From Streptomyces sp. HUAS ZL42 (GTDB lineage Bacteria; Actinomycetota; Actinomycetes; Streptomycetales; Streptomycetaceae), in assembly GCF_040782645.1 (NCBI RefSeq), contig NZ_CP160403.1, positions 5,181,001-5,245,000 on the forward strand: DNA of 64,000 bases, written 5' to 3'. Numbering within the stretch: position 1 is the stretch's first letter; each line of letters begins with the position of its first letter. Shown here piece by piece: positions 1 through 8,241 of the stretch. The translations under genes and the position numbers were made by a program. The notes beneath the pieces are model-generated. The model saw only the letters and a list, made by a program, of their open reading frames with translations, was not told where the DNA came from and did no database searches.

Positions 1-32
1 TACTCGCCGCTGCGGCGGATGCTCTCGGTCAT
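1..32 (-). CDS. 5' end of a gene leaving the window (possible)
   Basis: An ATG on the minus strand opens a frame beginning MTESIRRSGEY that runs off the left edge. Only 10-11 codons are visible, so function cannot be read. In Streptomyces I recall a trypsin-like protease gene near this LacI/glnR locus, but nothing here proves it. Bases 33-197 hold no other gene that I can support. Confidence 0.3.
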   Translation of the reverse strand, partial: MTESIRRSGE

Positions 33-197
33 GGCAATGAGCTTGTCGCCCGACCATGAGAGCTCCCTGAGTGCTCCCTGAGAAGCCCGGCAGAACCTCG
101 TATGCCCGAAATAAAGCCGGTGCTCGCGGTGTGGCCGCGTCTCTCAGACGGTCTTCACAGAGGCTGGTGCCGACCCGCGGACAGCGACGTACAGCCC

Positions 198-1220
198 CTA
201 CACACAGCCGCAGGACGTCCGCACGACCAGCCGCGACGGGAACGTCTTGAGCCGCTCGCGCCGCGACCCGGCCACCCGCACACCGTCGTCCAGGACGAGG
301 TCCACGGCCGCGCGGGCCATCGCGGACCGGTCCGAGGCGATCGTCGTCAGGGGCGGATCGGCGAGGGCCGCTTCCTTGATGTCGTCGAAGCCGGCGACCG
401 CCAGCTCCCCCGGCACGTCGAGGCGCAGCTCTCGCGCCGCGCGCAGCAGGCCGATGGCCTGGTCGTCGGTGGAGCAGAAGATCGCGGGCGGGCGGTCCGG
501 GCCCGAGAGGATCTCCAGGGCGACCCGGTAGGCGTCGTAGCGGTTGTACGGCGCTTCGAACAGGCGCCCCTCCGTCGATATCCCCGCCTCGGCCATGGCC
601 CGTCGCCAGCCCTCGACGTGGTCGGAGACGGGGTCGCCGACCGCGGGGGTCTCGGCGGTGCCGCCCATACAGGCGACGTAGTCGTAGCCGTGCTCGAGGA
701 GGTGGCGTACGGCGAGCTGGGCGCCGCCCAGGTCGTCGGTGACGACGGCGACGTCGTCGATGGCCTCGGGCCGCTCGTGGAGGAGGACCACGCGGGCGTC
801 CCATGCGTCGATCTCGGCGGCGGCCAGGTCGTTCAGCGCGTGGCTGACGAGGATGAGCCCCGAGACGCGCATGCCGAGGAACGCGCGCAGGTAGTGAACC
901 TCGCGTTCGCCGACGTAGTCGGAGTTGCCGACGAGCACCATCTTTCCGCGCTCGGACGCGGCCTGCTCGACCGCGTGTGCCATCTCCCCGAAGAAGGGCT
1001 GGCGCGCGTCCGGCACGATCAGGCCTATGAGATCCGTACGGCGGGACGCCATCGCCTGGGCCACCCGGTCGGGCCGGTAGCCCAGCTCCTTGATGGCGGC
1101 GAGGACACGCTCGCGCGTGGCCGGGGCGACCGGCCGGGGTCCGTTGTTGATGACGTAGCTGACGACGGCGGTGGAAGTCCCCGCCAAGCGCGCCACGTCG
1201 TCCCGAGTCACCTTTGCCAC
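198..1220 (-). CDS. LacI-family transcriptional regulator
   Basis: A 340-aa protein with an N-terminal LacI helix-turn-helix and hinge (about residues 4-60, beginning [14 protein letters not shown]) and a periplasmic-binding-protein-like sensor domain (about 62-335, with [17 protein letters not shown] and the late motif [12 protein letters not shown]). It should bind a palindromic operator and release it on binding a sugar or other small effector, which cannot be named from sequence. The start is GTG at 1220. A -10 TAGACT lies 6 nt upstream on the minus strand, which suggests a leaderless mRNA. It lies downstream of glnR on the same strand. Confidence 0.9.
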   Translation of the reverse strand: MAKVTRDDVARLAGTSTAVVSYVINNGPRPVAPATRERVLAAIKELGYRPDRVAQAMASRRTDLIGLIVPDARQPFFGEMAHAVEQAASERGKMVLVGNSDYVGEREVHYLRAFLGMRVSGLILVSHALNDLAAAEIDAWDARVVLLHERPEAIDDVAVVTDDLGGAQLAVRHLLEHGYDYVACMGGTAETPAVGDPVSDHVEGWRRAMAEAGISTEGRLFEAPYNRYDAYRVALEILSGPDRPPAIFCSTDDQAIGLLRAARELRLDVPGELAVAGFDDIKEAALADPPLTTIASDRSAMARAAVDLVLDDGVRVAGSRRERLKTFPSRLVVRTSCGCV

Positions 1221-1250
1221 GCGCGGAGTCTACGCGGATGGACCTGCTCT

Positions 1251-1308
1251 GGGCAGGGCGTGAAGATGCTTACCTGTGGCGTTACTGTGCGGTAGCAACG
1301 CCCTGCCC
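1251..1308 (-). terminator. Inverted repeat after glnR
   Basis: GGGCAGGGCGT (1251-1261) and ACGCCCTGCCC (1298-1308) are perfect complements around a 36-nt loop that itself contains GCTTACC/GGTAGC. The hairpin lies just beyond the glnR stop and just upstream of the LacI -10. It may end glnR transcription or be an operator for the LacI gene. There is no U-tract. Confidence 0.45.
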
Positions 1309-1317
1309 GAGCGTTCA

Positions 1318-2097
1318 CTAGGCCTCTGCGGTGACCTCGGAGCCGACCGGAGCGGCCTCGATGTCCATATCGTCCAGTTTTGCCTGGTCCACCTTGGTCT
1401 TTGCGTCCTCGGTGGCGCGGTCCGCCTTCTCGGGCGTAACGAATCGATAACCGACGTTCCGGACGGTTCCGATCAGCGCCTCGTGCTCGGGGCCGAGCTT
1501 GGCGCGCAGCCTTCGTACGTGCACGTCGACCGTCCGGGTGCCACCGAAGTAGTCGTAGCCCCAGACCTCCTGCAGCAACTGTGCGCGCGTGAAGACGCGG
1601 CCCGGATGCTGGGCGAGGTACTTCAGGAGCTCGAACTCCTTGAAAGTGAGGTCGAGGACCCGTCCCTTGAGCTTGGCGGAGTAGGTCGCCTCGTCGACCG
1701 AGAGGTCGCCGTTGCGGATCTCCATGGGGGAGTCGTCGTTGACGATCTGCTGCCGGCCCATGGCCAGACGCAGCCGTGCCTCGACCTCCGCCGGACCGGC
1801 GGTGTCGAGGAGGACGTCGTCGATGCCCCAGTCGGCGGTGACGGCCGCGAGACCGCCCTCGGTCACTACGAGGATCAGGGGGCAGCCCGGCCCGGTGGAC
1901 CGCAGCAGCTGGCACAGGCTGCGGACCTGGGGCAGATCCCGCCGTCCGTCGATCAGGATGACGTCGGCACCCGGGGTGTCGACGAGGGCCGGGCCTTCCG
2001 CCGGAGCCACTCGCACGTTGTGCAGCAACAGGCCGAGGGCCGGAAGCACCTCCGTCGACGGCTGGAGGGCGTTGGTCAGGAGCAGCAGAGAACTCAT
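1318..2097 (-). CDS. glnR: GlnR, global nitrogen response regulator
   Basis: OmpR-type regulator of 259 aa. The atypical receiver domain (1-115) starts [20 protein letters not shown] and keeps only D50 of the acidic pocket (in VILID), as known for GlnR, which works as a phosphorylation-independent dimer. The winged-helix domain (about 128-225) contains [40 protein letters not shown] and VRNVGYRF. GlnR controls glnA, glnII, amtB, nir and other nitrogen genes in Streptomyces. The frame is open upstream, but the family start is the ATG at 2097. The last 30 residues are a charged tail. Confidence 0.96.
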   Translation of the reverse strand: MSSLLLLTNALQPSTEVLPALGLLLHNVRVAPAEGPALVDTPGADVILIDGRRDLPQVRSLCQLLRSTGPGCPLILVVTEGGLAAVTADWGIDDVLLDTAGPAEVEARLRLAMGRQQIVNDDSPMEIRNGDLSVDEATYSAKLKGRVLDLTFKEFELLKYLAQHPGRVFTRAQLLQEVWGYDYFGGTRTVDVHVRRLRAKLGPEHEALIGTVRNVGYRFVTPEKADRATEDAKTKVDQAKLDDMDIEAAPVGSEVTAEA

Positions 2098-2268
2098 ACG
2101 TCTGGTTCCTCCTCGGTCCCTGCGAGGACGTGTGTGGTGCGGAACTGCTCTGCGATCCCGAAGGCCCCGTACACCTGCGGTTTCCCGCTTCGTATACAAC
2201 GCTTCCGAAAGCACAAAAGGACCCGGGGGCGTCGCTGCCCGAGTCCTCTGCCCAGCAGAATAGCCCAC

Positions 2269-3120
2269 ATGAGCACTGGTCCGGCAGGTCATGTGGCCCG
2301 ATCCACCGTTCGTCCGAACTCTGAGACACCCAGACGTGCACCTTTGCGGACGTTTCTGCGCACCGACGACGGGGTGACGATCGATTCCGTATACGACCCG
2401 GCCGCGGTTGTATACGACGCCTCCGCGCCACCCTCCGTTGACCTGGTGTTCGTCGTCGCTCACGGGTTCACGGGCGATGTGGACCGGCCGCACGTCCGGC
2501 GAGTGGCCGAGGCCCTCACCCGGCACGGAGCCGTGGTCACGTTCTCCTTCCGGGGCCACGGGGAGTCCGGCGGCCGGTCCACCGTGGGTGACCGGGAGGT
2601 GTACGACCTGGCGGCCGCGGTGCGGTGGGCGCGGGAACTCGGGCACGCGCGCGTGGCGACCGTCGGCTTCTCCATGGGCGGCTCCGTGGTGCTGCGGCAC
2701 GCGGCCCTGCACGGCACCGCGAGCGGGGCCCGCACGGACGTGGTCGTGTCGGTGAGCGCGCCGGCTCGCTGGTACTACCGGGGCACGGCCCCCATGCGAC
2801 GGCTCCACTGGCTGGTCACGCGCCCCGAGGGCCGCCTGGTCGGCCGCTACGGATTCCGTACGAGGATCCACCACCGGGAGTGGAACCCCGTGCCCATGTC
2901 CCCTGTGGAGGCGGTACCGCGGATCGCTCCGACCCCGCTGCTGATCGTGCACGGCGACCGGGACGGCTACTTCCCCGTCGACCACCCCCGGATGCTCGCC
3001 ACGGCCGCCGGTGACCACGGCGAACTCTGGCTGGAGCCCGGGATGGGCCACGCCGAACACGCGTCGGACGAGGCGCTGCTGGCCCGGATCGGGGACTGGG
3101 CCGTCTCACGGGCGAGCTAG
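2269..3120 (+). CDS. Alpha/beta hydrolase
   Basis: A 283-aa protein with a serine-hydrolase fold: oxyanion segment VVAHGFTGD near residue 65, nucleophile elbow VGFSMGG, acid-containing stretch [13 protein letters not shown] and a late catalytic His in GMGHAEHA. The substrate is unknown. The long N-terminal frame extends back across glnR, so the start is uncertain: ATG 2269 is the first sensible one and leaves a 171-bp divergent intergenic region with glnR. Confidence 0.85.
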   Translation: MSTGPAGHVARSTVRPNSETPRRAPLRTFLRTDDGVTIDSVYDPAAVVYDASAPPSVDLVFVVAHGFTGDVDRPHVRRVAEALTRHGAVVTFSFRGHGESGGRSTVGDREVYDLAAAVRWARELGHARVATVGFSMGGSVVLRHAALHGTASGARTDVVVSVSAPARWYYRGTAPMRRLHWLVTRPEGRLVGRYGFRTRIHHREWNPVPMSPVEAVPRIAPTPLLIVHGDRDGYFPVDHPRMLATAAGDHGELWLEPGMGHAEHASDEALLARIGDWAVSRAS

Positions 3121-3158
3121 CCTGACGGTGTTCAACGCCGATCGATTCGAGGGACGGG

Positions 3159-3413
3159 ATGGCAAAGGTCACGGTGCGCTACTGGGCCGCCGCCAAGGCC
3201 GCGGCCGAAGTCGCCGAGGAGCCGTACGACGCGGCCACCCTCGCCGAGGCGCTCGACGCGGTGCGCGAGCGACACCCCGGTGAACTCGTACGCGTCCTGC
3301 AGCGATGCTCGTTCCTCATCGACGGCGACCCCGTGGGCACCCGCGGGCATGAGACGGTACGGCTGGCCGAGGGCGGCACGGTTGAGGTGCTCCCGCCGTT
3401 CGCAGGAGGATGA
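3159..3413 (+). CDS. MoaD/ThiS-family ubiquitin-like sulfur carrier
   Basis: An 84-aa beta-grasp protein ending in the Gly-Gly tail (VEVLPPFAGG) that MoaD/ThiS proteins need for adenylation and thiocarboxylation. MoaD-type carriers supply sulfur for molybdopterin, ThiS for thiazole. No partner (moaE, thiG, moeB) is adjacent, so the pathway is open. A GAGGGA ribosome-binding site precedes the ATG. The stop codon overlaps the possible ATG 3410 of the next gene. Confidence 0.85.
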   Translation: MAKVTVRYWAAAKAAAEVAEEPYDAATLAEALDAVRERHPGELVRVLQRCSFLIDGDPVGTRGHETVRLAEGGTVEVLPPFAGG

Positions 3414-3421
3414 ACGCAGCG

Positions 3422-4543
3422 ATGAGCAACCAGCCGTACGAGGGGTCGTACGACGGGTACGACGACGGCTACAACGGGGCCTACGACGGGGCGTACGCCG
3501 GGTACGAGGGGCACGCGCGGCAGTCGCAGGCCTGGCCGGGGCAGCATCAGCCGCAGCCCCAGATCCATGAGGACCCGCAGTACACGCAGCGGTGGCAGGG
3601 GCAGACCTGGGAGACACAGGTGCCGGCGGGGCCGACGGTGACCGAGACGGCGTATCTGCCGCAGCAGGGGTACGACGCCGTATATACGGGGCCCGGCCCT
3701 ACGGAGCCCGGCGCTGTGGACGGCAGCGGCGGCCACCAGGCCACCGCCCCCGAGTACGGTCCCGCCACCCTCGGCGGAAATTCCCGTGTGACCGACGCCC
3801 AGCGCGCCCGCATCGAAGGACGCTCGCCGATCATCGAGCCCGGGATGCAGCCGGGCGCGCTCACCGCGGTGCTCGGGCTGCTGCTCTCCGGAACGGCGGC
3901 GATCGGGTCGTACGCCCTCCTCGTACCGCTCGTCCTTCTGCAGGCCGTCACGGCGGCGGGCTGGTTCCGGCTGAACGGGATGTGGCCCGCCCGGCAGGGC
4001 ATCGCGCTGGCGTTCCTGGGGGCGCTGGTGTCGGACGTCGCCCTGCTCGCGGCCGGCCGGGAGAACGCGCCCGCCGCGATCCTCGGCACGCTCGGTGTGT
4101 GGGTGCTGCTCTGTCTCGTACTGCAGCTTCGTTCGCACGCGGACCCGGACGAGCGGATGTACGGCCTGATGGCGACCGTCGCCTCGGCGGCGCTGGCGAT
4201 CGTGGCGGCGGGGTATCTCGGGGCGGACGGCGACGCGGTGTCGGTCGGTGCCGCGGCTGTCGGGGTGGCCGTCCTGGCACGTGCGCTGCCGCTGCCCACT
4301 CCGGCCTCGGTGGTCGTCTCCCTGCTGGCCGCGGCGGGTGCGGGTGTCGCGGTCGGGGGGATGACGGGGCTGGGTGCGCAGGGTGCGCTGCTGGGGGCGG
4401 GCTCGGCGGTGTGCGCGCTGATCGGCCACCGCGTCGCGAGCTACGACTACCCCTCCCGCTTCGTCCACTTCACGGCGGGCGTGGCCCTGCCACTCGCGGC
4501 GGCCGCGCCGGTGGTGTACGTGCTGGGGCGGGCGCTGGGCTGA
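3422..4543 (+). CDS. Polytopic membrane protein with Tyr/Gly/Gln-rich N-terminus
   Basis: A 373-aa protein. Residues 1-115 are low complexity (YDGYDDGYNGAYDG repeats, then Gln/Pro/Thr-rich) and presumably cytosolic and disordered. From about residue 140 to the end there are about nine hydrophobic helices rich in Ala/Leu/Val. I do not recognise the family. ATG 3410 overlaps the moaD-like stop but has the AGGAGG directly abutting it. ATG 3422 has 12 nt spacing and is preferred. It is probably co-transcribed with the carrier gene upstream. Confidence 0.8.
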   Translation: MSNQPYEGSYDGYDDGYNGAYDGAYAGYEGHARQSQAWPGQHQPQPQIHEDPQYTQRWQGQTWETQVPAGPTVTETAYLPQQGYDAVYTGPGPTEPGAVDGSGGHQATAPEYGPATLGGNSRVTDAQRARIEGRSPIIEPGMQPGALTAVLGLLLSGTAAIGSYALLVPLVLLQAVTAAGWFRLNGMWPARQGIALAFLGALVSDVALLAAGRENAPAAILGTLGVWVLLCLVLQLRSHADPDERMYGLMATVASAALAIVAAGYLGADGDAVSVGAAAVGVAVLARALPLPTPASVVVSLLAAAGAGVAVGGMTGLGAQGALLGAGSAVCALIGHRVASYDYPSRFVHFTAGVALPLAAAAPVVYVLGRALG

Positions 4544-4688
4544 CGCCACGCGGCGCGCGCCGACGGGTTCTGCCTCCCGGGCAGCGTCCCGTGCCTCCCC
4601 TGTCACAGCTGGTCGACAATCCCCCGGCGGACCCACCCCCCGGCGTTACCGTGGGTCGTCATCGACCGCCGAGGTGGGGGAACACCGC

Positions 4689-5426
4689 ATGCGCGCACTG
4701 CGAATACTTCTGATCGTCGTCGTGATCCTGGGCGGCCTCTTCGTGATCGCGGACCGTGTCGCCCTGCACTTCGCCGAGGGCGAGGCCGCGGACAGGCTGA
4801 AGAGCACCGAGAACCTCGCCTCCACCCCGGACGTGTCCATCAAGGGCTTCCCGTTCCTCACCCAGGTCGCCGGCGGCGAGTTCGACGACGTGGAGGTCGG
4901 TATGAGGGACTACGAGGCCGCCACCGGCACCGGCTCCCAGAAGATCCGCATCGACGCGCTGACGGCGAACATGAAGGGCGTCGTGTTCTCCGGCGACTAC
5001 AGCTCCGCCACCGCGGCCACGGCCACCGGCACCGCGACCATCGCCTACGACGAGCTGTTGAAGACGGCGAAGTCCGAGCCCACCCGGATCGCCCCCGGCG
5101 TCACCGCCAACGTCGTCGGCCTCTCCGACGGCGGCAACGGCAAGATCAAGGTCTTGGTCGAGGCCACCGTCCTCGGCACGGAGCTGCCCAAGCCGGTCTC
5201 CGTGCTCAGCTCGGTCACGGTGGCCGACGGCGACACCGTGCGGGTGCACGCCGACTCCCTGCCCGACCTCGGCGTCGATCTCGCCGAGAACGCGATGCGG
5301 TCGGTCACCGACTTCGGGCAGAAGATAAACGGCCTGCCCGGCGGCATCCAGCTCGACAAGGTGGAAGCCGCGACGAACGGTGTGGAGATCATGGTGAAGG
5401 GTTCCGACGTCCGGCTGGTGGGGTAG
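4689..5426 (+). CDS. DUF2993 (LmeA-like) membrane-anchored protein
   Basis: A 245-aa protein with an N-terminal signal or anchor helix (ALRILLIVVVILGGLFVI) followed by a beta-rich extracytoplasmic domain with the DUF2993 signature: VSIKGFPFLTQVAGGEFDDV, repeated VEVG/ATV strands, and late SVTDFGQKINGLPGGIQL. The mycobacterial relative LmeA binds phosphoinositides and supports lipoglycan synthesis. A lipid-binding role here is inferred. Start ATG 4689 has GAGGTGGGG 9 nt upstream. An in-frame GTG at 4674 lies inside that site and is less likely. Confidence 0.85.
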   Translation: MRALRILLIVVVILGGLFVIADRVALHFAEGEAADRLKSTENLASTPDVSIKGFPFLTQVAGGEFDDVEVGMRDYEAATGTGSQKIRIDALTANMKGVVFSGDYSSATAATATGTATIAYDELLKTAKSEPTRIAPGVTANVVGLSDGGNGKIKVLVEATVLGTELPKPVSVLSSVTVADGDTVRVHADSLPDLGVDLAENAMRSVTDFGQKINGLPGGIQLDKVEAATNGVEIMVKGSDVRLVG

Positions 5427-5592
5427 GACGACCTGCGGTCCTGGTGGACGCGCAATGTCCGAGACGTGAGACGCCGTCGTCCGCAGCGTAGATGTGCCGA
5501 CGGGAACAGGCGCCCGAATCCCTGGGGAAGGGGCTCCCAGGCCATTACCATCTCGCATTTCGGACGATCCCATCTCAACATGCGACACGCCG

Positions 5593-5622
5593 GTGACATG
5601 TCCGCCTGTCCGTCCCTACGAT
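5593..5622 (+). promoter_or_regulatory. Promoter of the leaderless leader-peptide ORF
   Basis: A -35-like GTGACA (5593-5598), an 18-bp spacer and -10 TACGAT (5617-5622) end 7 nt before the leader ATG at 5630. Transcription would start at or next to the A of the ATG, so the leader ORF would be translated without a Shine-Dalgarno site. Bases 5427-5592 show no gene. Confidence 0.6.
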
Positions 5623-5629
5623 CGACCTC

Positions 5630-5713
5630 ATGAAGCGACAGGCGGATCTCACGAAGCGGCGGGCAGTCGACCTGTGCCGCGTCGCCGCCATGCTCTGTCG
5701 CACCACTCTCTGA
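5630..5713 (+). CDS. Putative cysteine-sensing leader peptide (27 aa)
   Basis: The short ORF encodes a peptide with the DLCRVAAMLCR core typical of actinobacterial leader peptides placed before sulfur-assimilation and thiosulfate-sulfurtransferase genes. The Cys codons are TGC and TGT. In mycobacteria a leaderless cysteine-rich uORF attenuates translation of the downstream sulfurtransferase operon (cysteine-responsive attenuation). Here the peptide lies 137 nt before the sulfurtransferase ATG, so the same logic is inferred. It is too short for ordinary gene calling. Confidence 0.8.
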   Translation: MKRQADLTKRRAVDLCRVAAMLCRTTL

Positions 5714-5730
5714 GCGGCGGGCGACACCCG

Positions 5731-5843
5731 CCTCCGCGCTCTCCCCCCGCGCCCTCGATCGAGGGCATCCGTGCGCCGTCGGCAATGCCCGGCCGCGTAC
5801 TCACTCTCTACGCACACCCCTCGCCGTAACTGCCCCGGAGGAG
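5731..5843 (+). promoter_or_regulatory. Possible Shine-Dalgarno sequestering leader
   Basis: CCTCCG at 5731-5736, 18 nt after the leader-peptide stop, is complementary to the CGGAGG (5836-5841) that serves the sulfurtransferase ATG. Between them is a perfect palindrome, GCCCTCGATCGAGGGC (5751-5766). A ribosome stalled at the Cys codons could disrupt the pairing and free the ribosome-binding site. The pairing is read by eye only. Confidence 0.4.
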
Positions 5844-5850
5844 AAGAAGC

Positions 5851-6690
5851 ATGAGCCGCAGCGACGTCCTGGTCGACGCCGACTGGGTCCAGGAACACCT
5901 GGACGACCCGAGCATCGCCATCGTCGAGGTGGACGAGGACACGTCCGCGTACGAGAAGAACCACATCAAGAACGCGATCCGCATCGACTGGACCAAGGAC
6001 CTCCAGGACCCGGTCCGCCGTGACTTCATCGACCAGGAGGGCTTCGAGAAGCTCCTGTCGGCGAAGGGCATCGCCAACGACACGCTGGTGATCCTCTACG
6101 GCGGCAACAACAACTGGTTCGCGTCCTACGCCTACTGGTACTTCAAGCTCTACGGCCACGAGAACGTCAAGCTCCTCGACGGCGGCCGCAAGAAGTGGGA
6201 GCTGGACGCCCGCGAGCTGGTCGAGGAGGTCCCGGAGCGGGCCACGACCGACTACAAGGCCAAGGCGCAGGACACGTCCATCCGGGCCTTCCGCGACGAA
6301 GTCGTCGCCGCGATCGGCTCGAACAACCTGGTCGACGTCCGCTCGCCCGACGAGTTCTCCGGCAAGCTGCTCGCCCCCGCGCACCTGCCGCAGGAGCAGT
6401 CGCAGCGTCCGGGCCACGTCCCGACCGCCCGCAACATCCCGTGGTCGAAGAACGCCAACGACGACGGCACCTTCAAGTCGGACGACGAGCTCAAGGAGCT
6501 CTACGCCGAGGAGAACGTCGACCTCGCCAAGGACACCATCGCCTACTGCCGCATCGGTGAGCGCTCGGCCCTGACCTGGTTCGTCCTGCACGAGCTGCTC
6601 GGTGTCGAGAACGTCAAGAACTACGACGGCTCGTGGACCGAGTACGGCTCCCTGGTGGGCGTGCCGATCGAGCTCGGCGCCAACAAGTAA
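5851..6690 (+). CDS. Thiosulfate sulfurtransferase (tandem rhodanese)
   Basis: A 279-aa two-domain rhodanese. The N-terminal inactive domain (about 1-125) leads to the C-terminal catalytic domain with active-site C233 in YCRIGERS. It transfers sulfane sulfur from thiosulfate to thiophilic acceptors such as cyanide or protein thiols. The actinobacterial family signature includes VDVRSPDEFSGK and GHVPTARNIPW. The ribosome-binding site is CGGAGGAG. It forms an operon with the DUF1416 gene 43 nt downstream and is preceded by the cysteine-type leader peptide. Confidence 0.95.
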   Translation: MSRSDVLVDADWVQEHLDDPSIAIVEVDEDTSAYEKNHIKNAIRIDWTKDLQDPVRRDFIDQEGFEKLLSAKGIANDTLVILYGGNNNWFASYAYWYFKLYGHENVKLLDGGRKKWELDARELVEEVPERATTDYKAKAQDTSIRAFRDEVVAAIGSNNLVDVRSPDEFSGKLLAPAHLPQEQSQRPGHVPTARNIPWSKNANDDGTFKSDDELKELYAEENVDLAKDTIAYCRIGERSALTWFVLHELLGVENVKNYDGSWTEYGSLVGVPIELGANK

Positions 6691-6733
6691 CCAACCCCGA
6701 CCGACCTTTCAAGACCTCTTCAGGAGTTACGAC

Positions 6734-7021
6734 ATGTGTGGAGCGAAGGCCGGCGGCCCGGACCCCTCGACGATCAAGCCCGGTGAGACCACGATCCAGG
6801 GTCAGGTGACCCGCGACGGCGAGCCGGTGGTCGGCTACGTCCGTCTGCTGGACTCGACCGGCGAGTTCACCGCGGAGGTCCCCACCTCCGCCACGGGCCA
6901 GTTCCGCTTCTACGCGGCCGAGGGCACCTGGACCGTCCGTGCCCTCGTACCCGGCGCCACCGCCGACCGCACGGTCGTCGCCCAGAAGGGCGGCCTCGCG
7001 GAGGTCGCGATCGCCGTCTGA
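6734..7021 (+). CDS. DUF1416 (SseC-like) protein
   Basis: A 95-aa protein starting MCGAKAGGPD, the invariant start of the SseC/DUF1416 family always found beside actinobacterial thiosulfate sulfurtransferases. The remainder looks like a single carboxypeptidase-regulatory-type beta sandwich (VVGYVRLLDSTGEFTAEV, GQFRFYAAEGTWTVRAL). The biochemical role is unknown. A part in sulfur transfer is inferred from the constant pairing. A strong terminator follows. Confidence 0.92.
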   Translation: MCGAKAGGPDPSTIKPGETTIQGQVTRDGEPVVGYVRLLDSTGEFTAEVPTSATGQFRFYAAEGTWTVRALVPGATADRTVVAQKGGLAEVAIAV

Positions 7022-7033
7022 CGGCAAGCCCGG

Positions 7034-7080
7034 CCGAAGGGCCGCACCCCGGGTCTCCGACCCGGGGTGCGGCCCTTCGG
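7034..7080 (+). terminator. Strong intrinsic hairpin after the sulfur operon
   Basis: A 21-bp perfect stem (7034-7054 against 7060-7080) with a 5-nt loop lies 13 nt after the DUF1416 stop. There is no long U-tract, as is usual in Streptomyces. Confidence 0.85.
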
Positions 7081-7112
7081 CATGCCGGGAGCACGCGCCC
7101 TACCCTGGAGGT

Positions 7113-7373
7113 ATGTACGCACGGCGACGTCACGTGTACTTCGCCATGATGGGGACGTGCCTGGCCCTCTTCATCCTGGCCTGGGGAGTCGTACGCATCT
7201 GGTCGGTCCCGGTCGCGGTCGGCATGTGTGTGGTCGCGATGGTCATCCCGCCGCTGGCCGCGATGGTCGCCAACCGCCGGGGACCCGAGGACCGCTGGTG
7301 GGACGACCCGTCCGGTGACCCGAAGTCCGACGAGTGGTGGGACGAGCTGGACGGGAAGAAGCGGCCGCAGTAG
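7113..7373 (+). CDS. DUF3099 small membrane protein
   Basis: An 86-aa protein with two transmembrane helices (about 7-28 and 31-50: LALFILAWGVVRIWSVPVAV, then VVAMVIPPLAAMVANRR) and an acidic Trp-rich tail (RWWDDPSGDPKSDEWWDELD). It matches the DUF3099 pattern seen across Streptomyces. Function is unknown. GGAGG lies just before the ATG. Confidence 0.85.
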   Translation: MYARRRHVYFAMMGTCLALFILAWGVVRIWSVPVAVGMCVVAMVIPPLAAMVANRRGPEDRWWDDPSGDPKSDEWWDELDGKKRPQ

Positions 7374-7383
7374 GAAGACGTGC

Positions 7384-7782
7384 ATGTCGCCCACGAGACT
7401 GTCGACCGTCGTACTGGACGCGCACGACGCGCATGAGCTGGCCGGCTTCTACATGCGGCTGCTGGGGTACGAGGTGCGCCGCGAGGAGCCGGACTGGGTG
7501 CTCGTCGGCCCGCCGCCCGGCACCGACGGCACGGCGCTGTCCTTCGAGACCGAACGCGAGTACGTGCCACCCGTCTGGCCGACGCGGAAGCCCGGCGACC
7601 AGCAGATGATGCTGCACCTCGACATCGAGGTCGACGACCTGGAGGGCGAGACCGCGCGGGCCGTCGCCGAGGGGGCGCGCCTCGCCGAGTACCAGCCCCA
7701 GGACGACGTACGGGTGCTGTTCGACCCGGCGGGCCACCCGTTCTGCCTGTGGGTCGAGGAAGCCCGAGTAGCACCTCAGTAG
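7384..7782 (+). CDS. VOC/glyoxalase-family protein
   Basis: A 132-aa single-chain vicinal-oxygen-chelate protein: STVVLDAHDAHELAGFYMRLLGYEV (start shown only in part) through LHLDIEVDDLEG to VRVLFDPAGHPFCLWVEE. Candidate metal ligands are the His before the second beta-strand and the late Glu. The substrate is unknown. It begins 11 nt after the DUF3099 gene. Its stop overlaps the convergent DsrE gene by 7 bp. Confidence 0.87.
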   Translation: MSPTRLSTVVLDAHDAHELAGFYMRLLGYEVRREEPDWVLVGPPPGTDGTALSFETEREYVPPVWPTRKPGDQQMMLHLDIEVDDLEGETARAVAEGARLAEYQPQDDVRVLFDPAGHPFCLWVEEARVAPQ

Positions 7783-8138
7783 ACGAGGGCCTGCGTCTCG
7801 TCCCCCAGCGCCTCCTGCACGAACACCTGCGCGCCCGCGATCCGTACGCCCTCGAGCACGTCCTTCTCCGTGATGTCCCGGCGGGCCGCGCACTGCGTGC
7901 ACAGCGTGAGGCGGCCGCCGGCCAGGATCGAGTCGAGCAGGTCGGGCAGCGGTGCCGCGTGCGGCAACTCGAACTCGGCGGCGCGGCCCGGCAGCGCGAA
8001 CCACGCGGACTCCCCGGTCAGCCACACGGAGACGTCCACGCCGCTGGCCACCGCCACCGCCGCGACCGTGAACGCCTGCGAGCAGCGCTCGGGGGCATCG
8101 GCCCCCGCCGTCACCTTGATCACGAGCTTCTTAGCCAT
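7776..8138 (-). CDS. DsrE-family protein
   Basis: A 120-aa protein with the DsrE/TusD-like fold (MAKKLVIKVTAGADAPERCS; VAVASGVDVSVWLTGES; LTLCTQCAARRDI). DsrE proteins carry or bind persulfide sulfur. The CTQC pair is a candidate reactive site. The upstream frame is open to 8219, but MAKKLV at 8138 is the sensible start. It lies close to the sulfur-transfer operon, which supports a sulfur-related role. Confidence 0.85.
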   Translation of the reverse strand: MAKKLVIKVTAGADAPERCSQAFTVAAVAVASGVDVSVWLTGESAWFALPGRAAEFELPHAAPLPDLLDSILAGGRLTLCTQCAARRDITEKDVLEGVRIAGAQVFVQEALGDETQALVY

Positions 8139-8241
8139 GTCCGAATCGTAATCAACTCCCTTACAACTCATGGTGTTGGCCATGAGTCTCCTGTGGAGCG
8201 CGAATACGGAACAAACCATTCACGTTCTGTGGGGGGACGTC

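Noticed and set aside
102..1295. A 397-codon plus-strand frame over the LacI gene
   Set aside because: It is the antisense shadow of the LacI coding sequence. The translation is low-complexity Arg/Gly/Val-rich and the minus strand has a full LacI-family protein.
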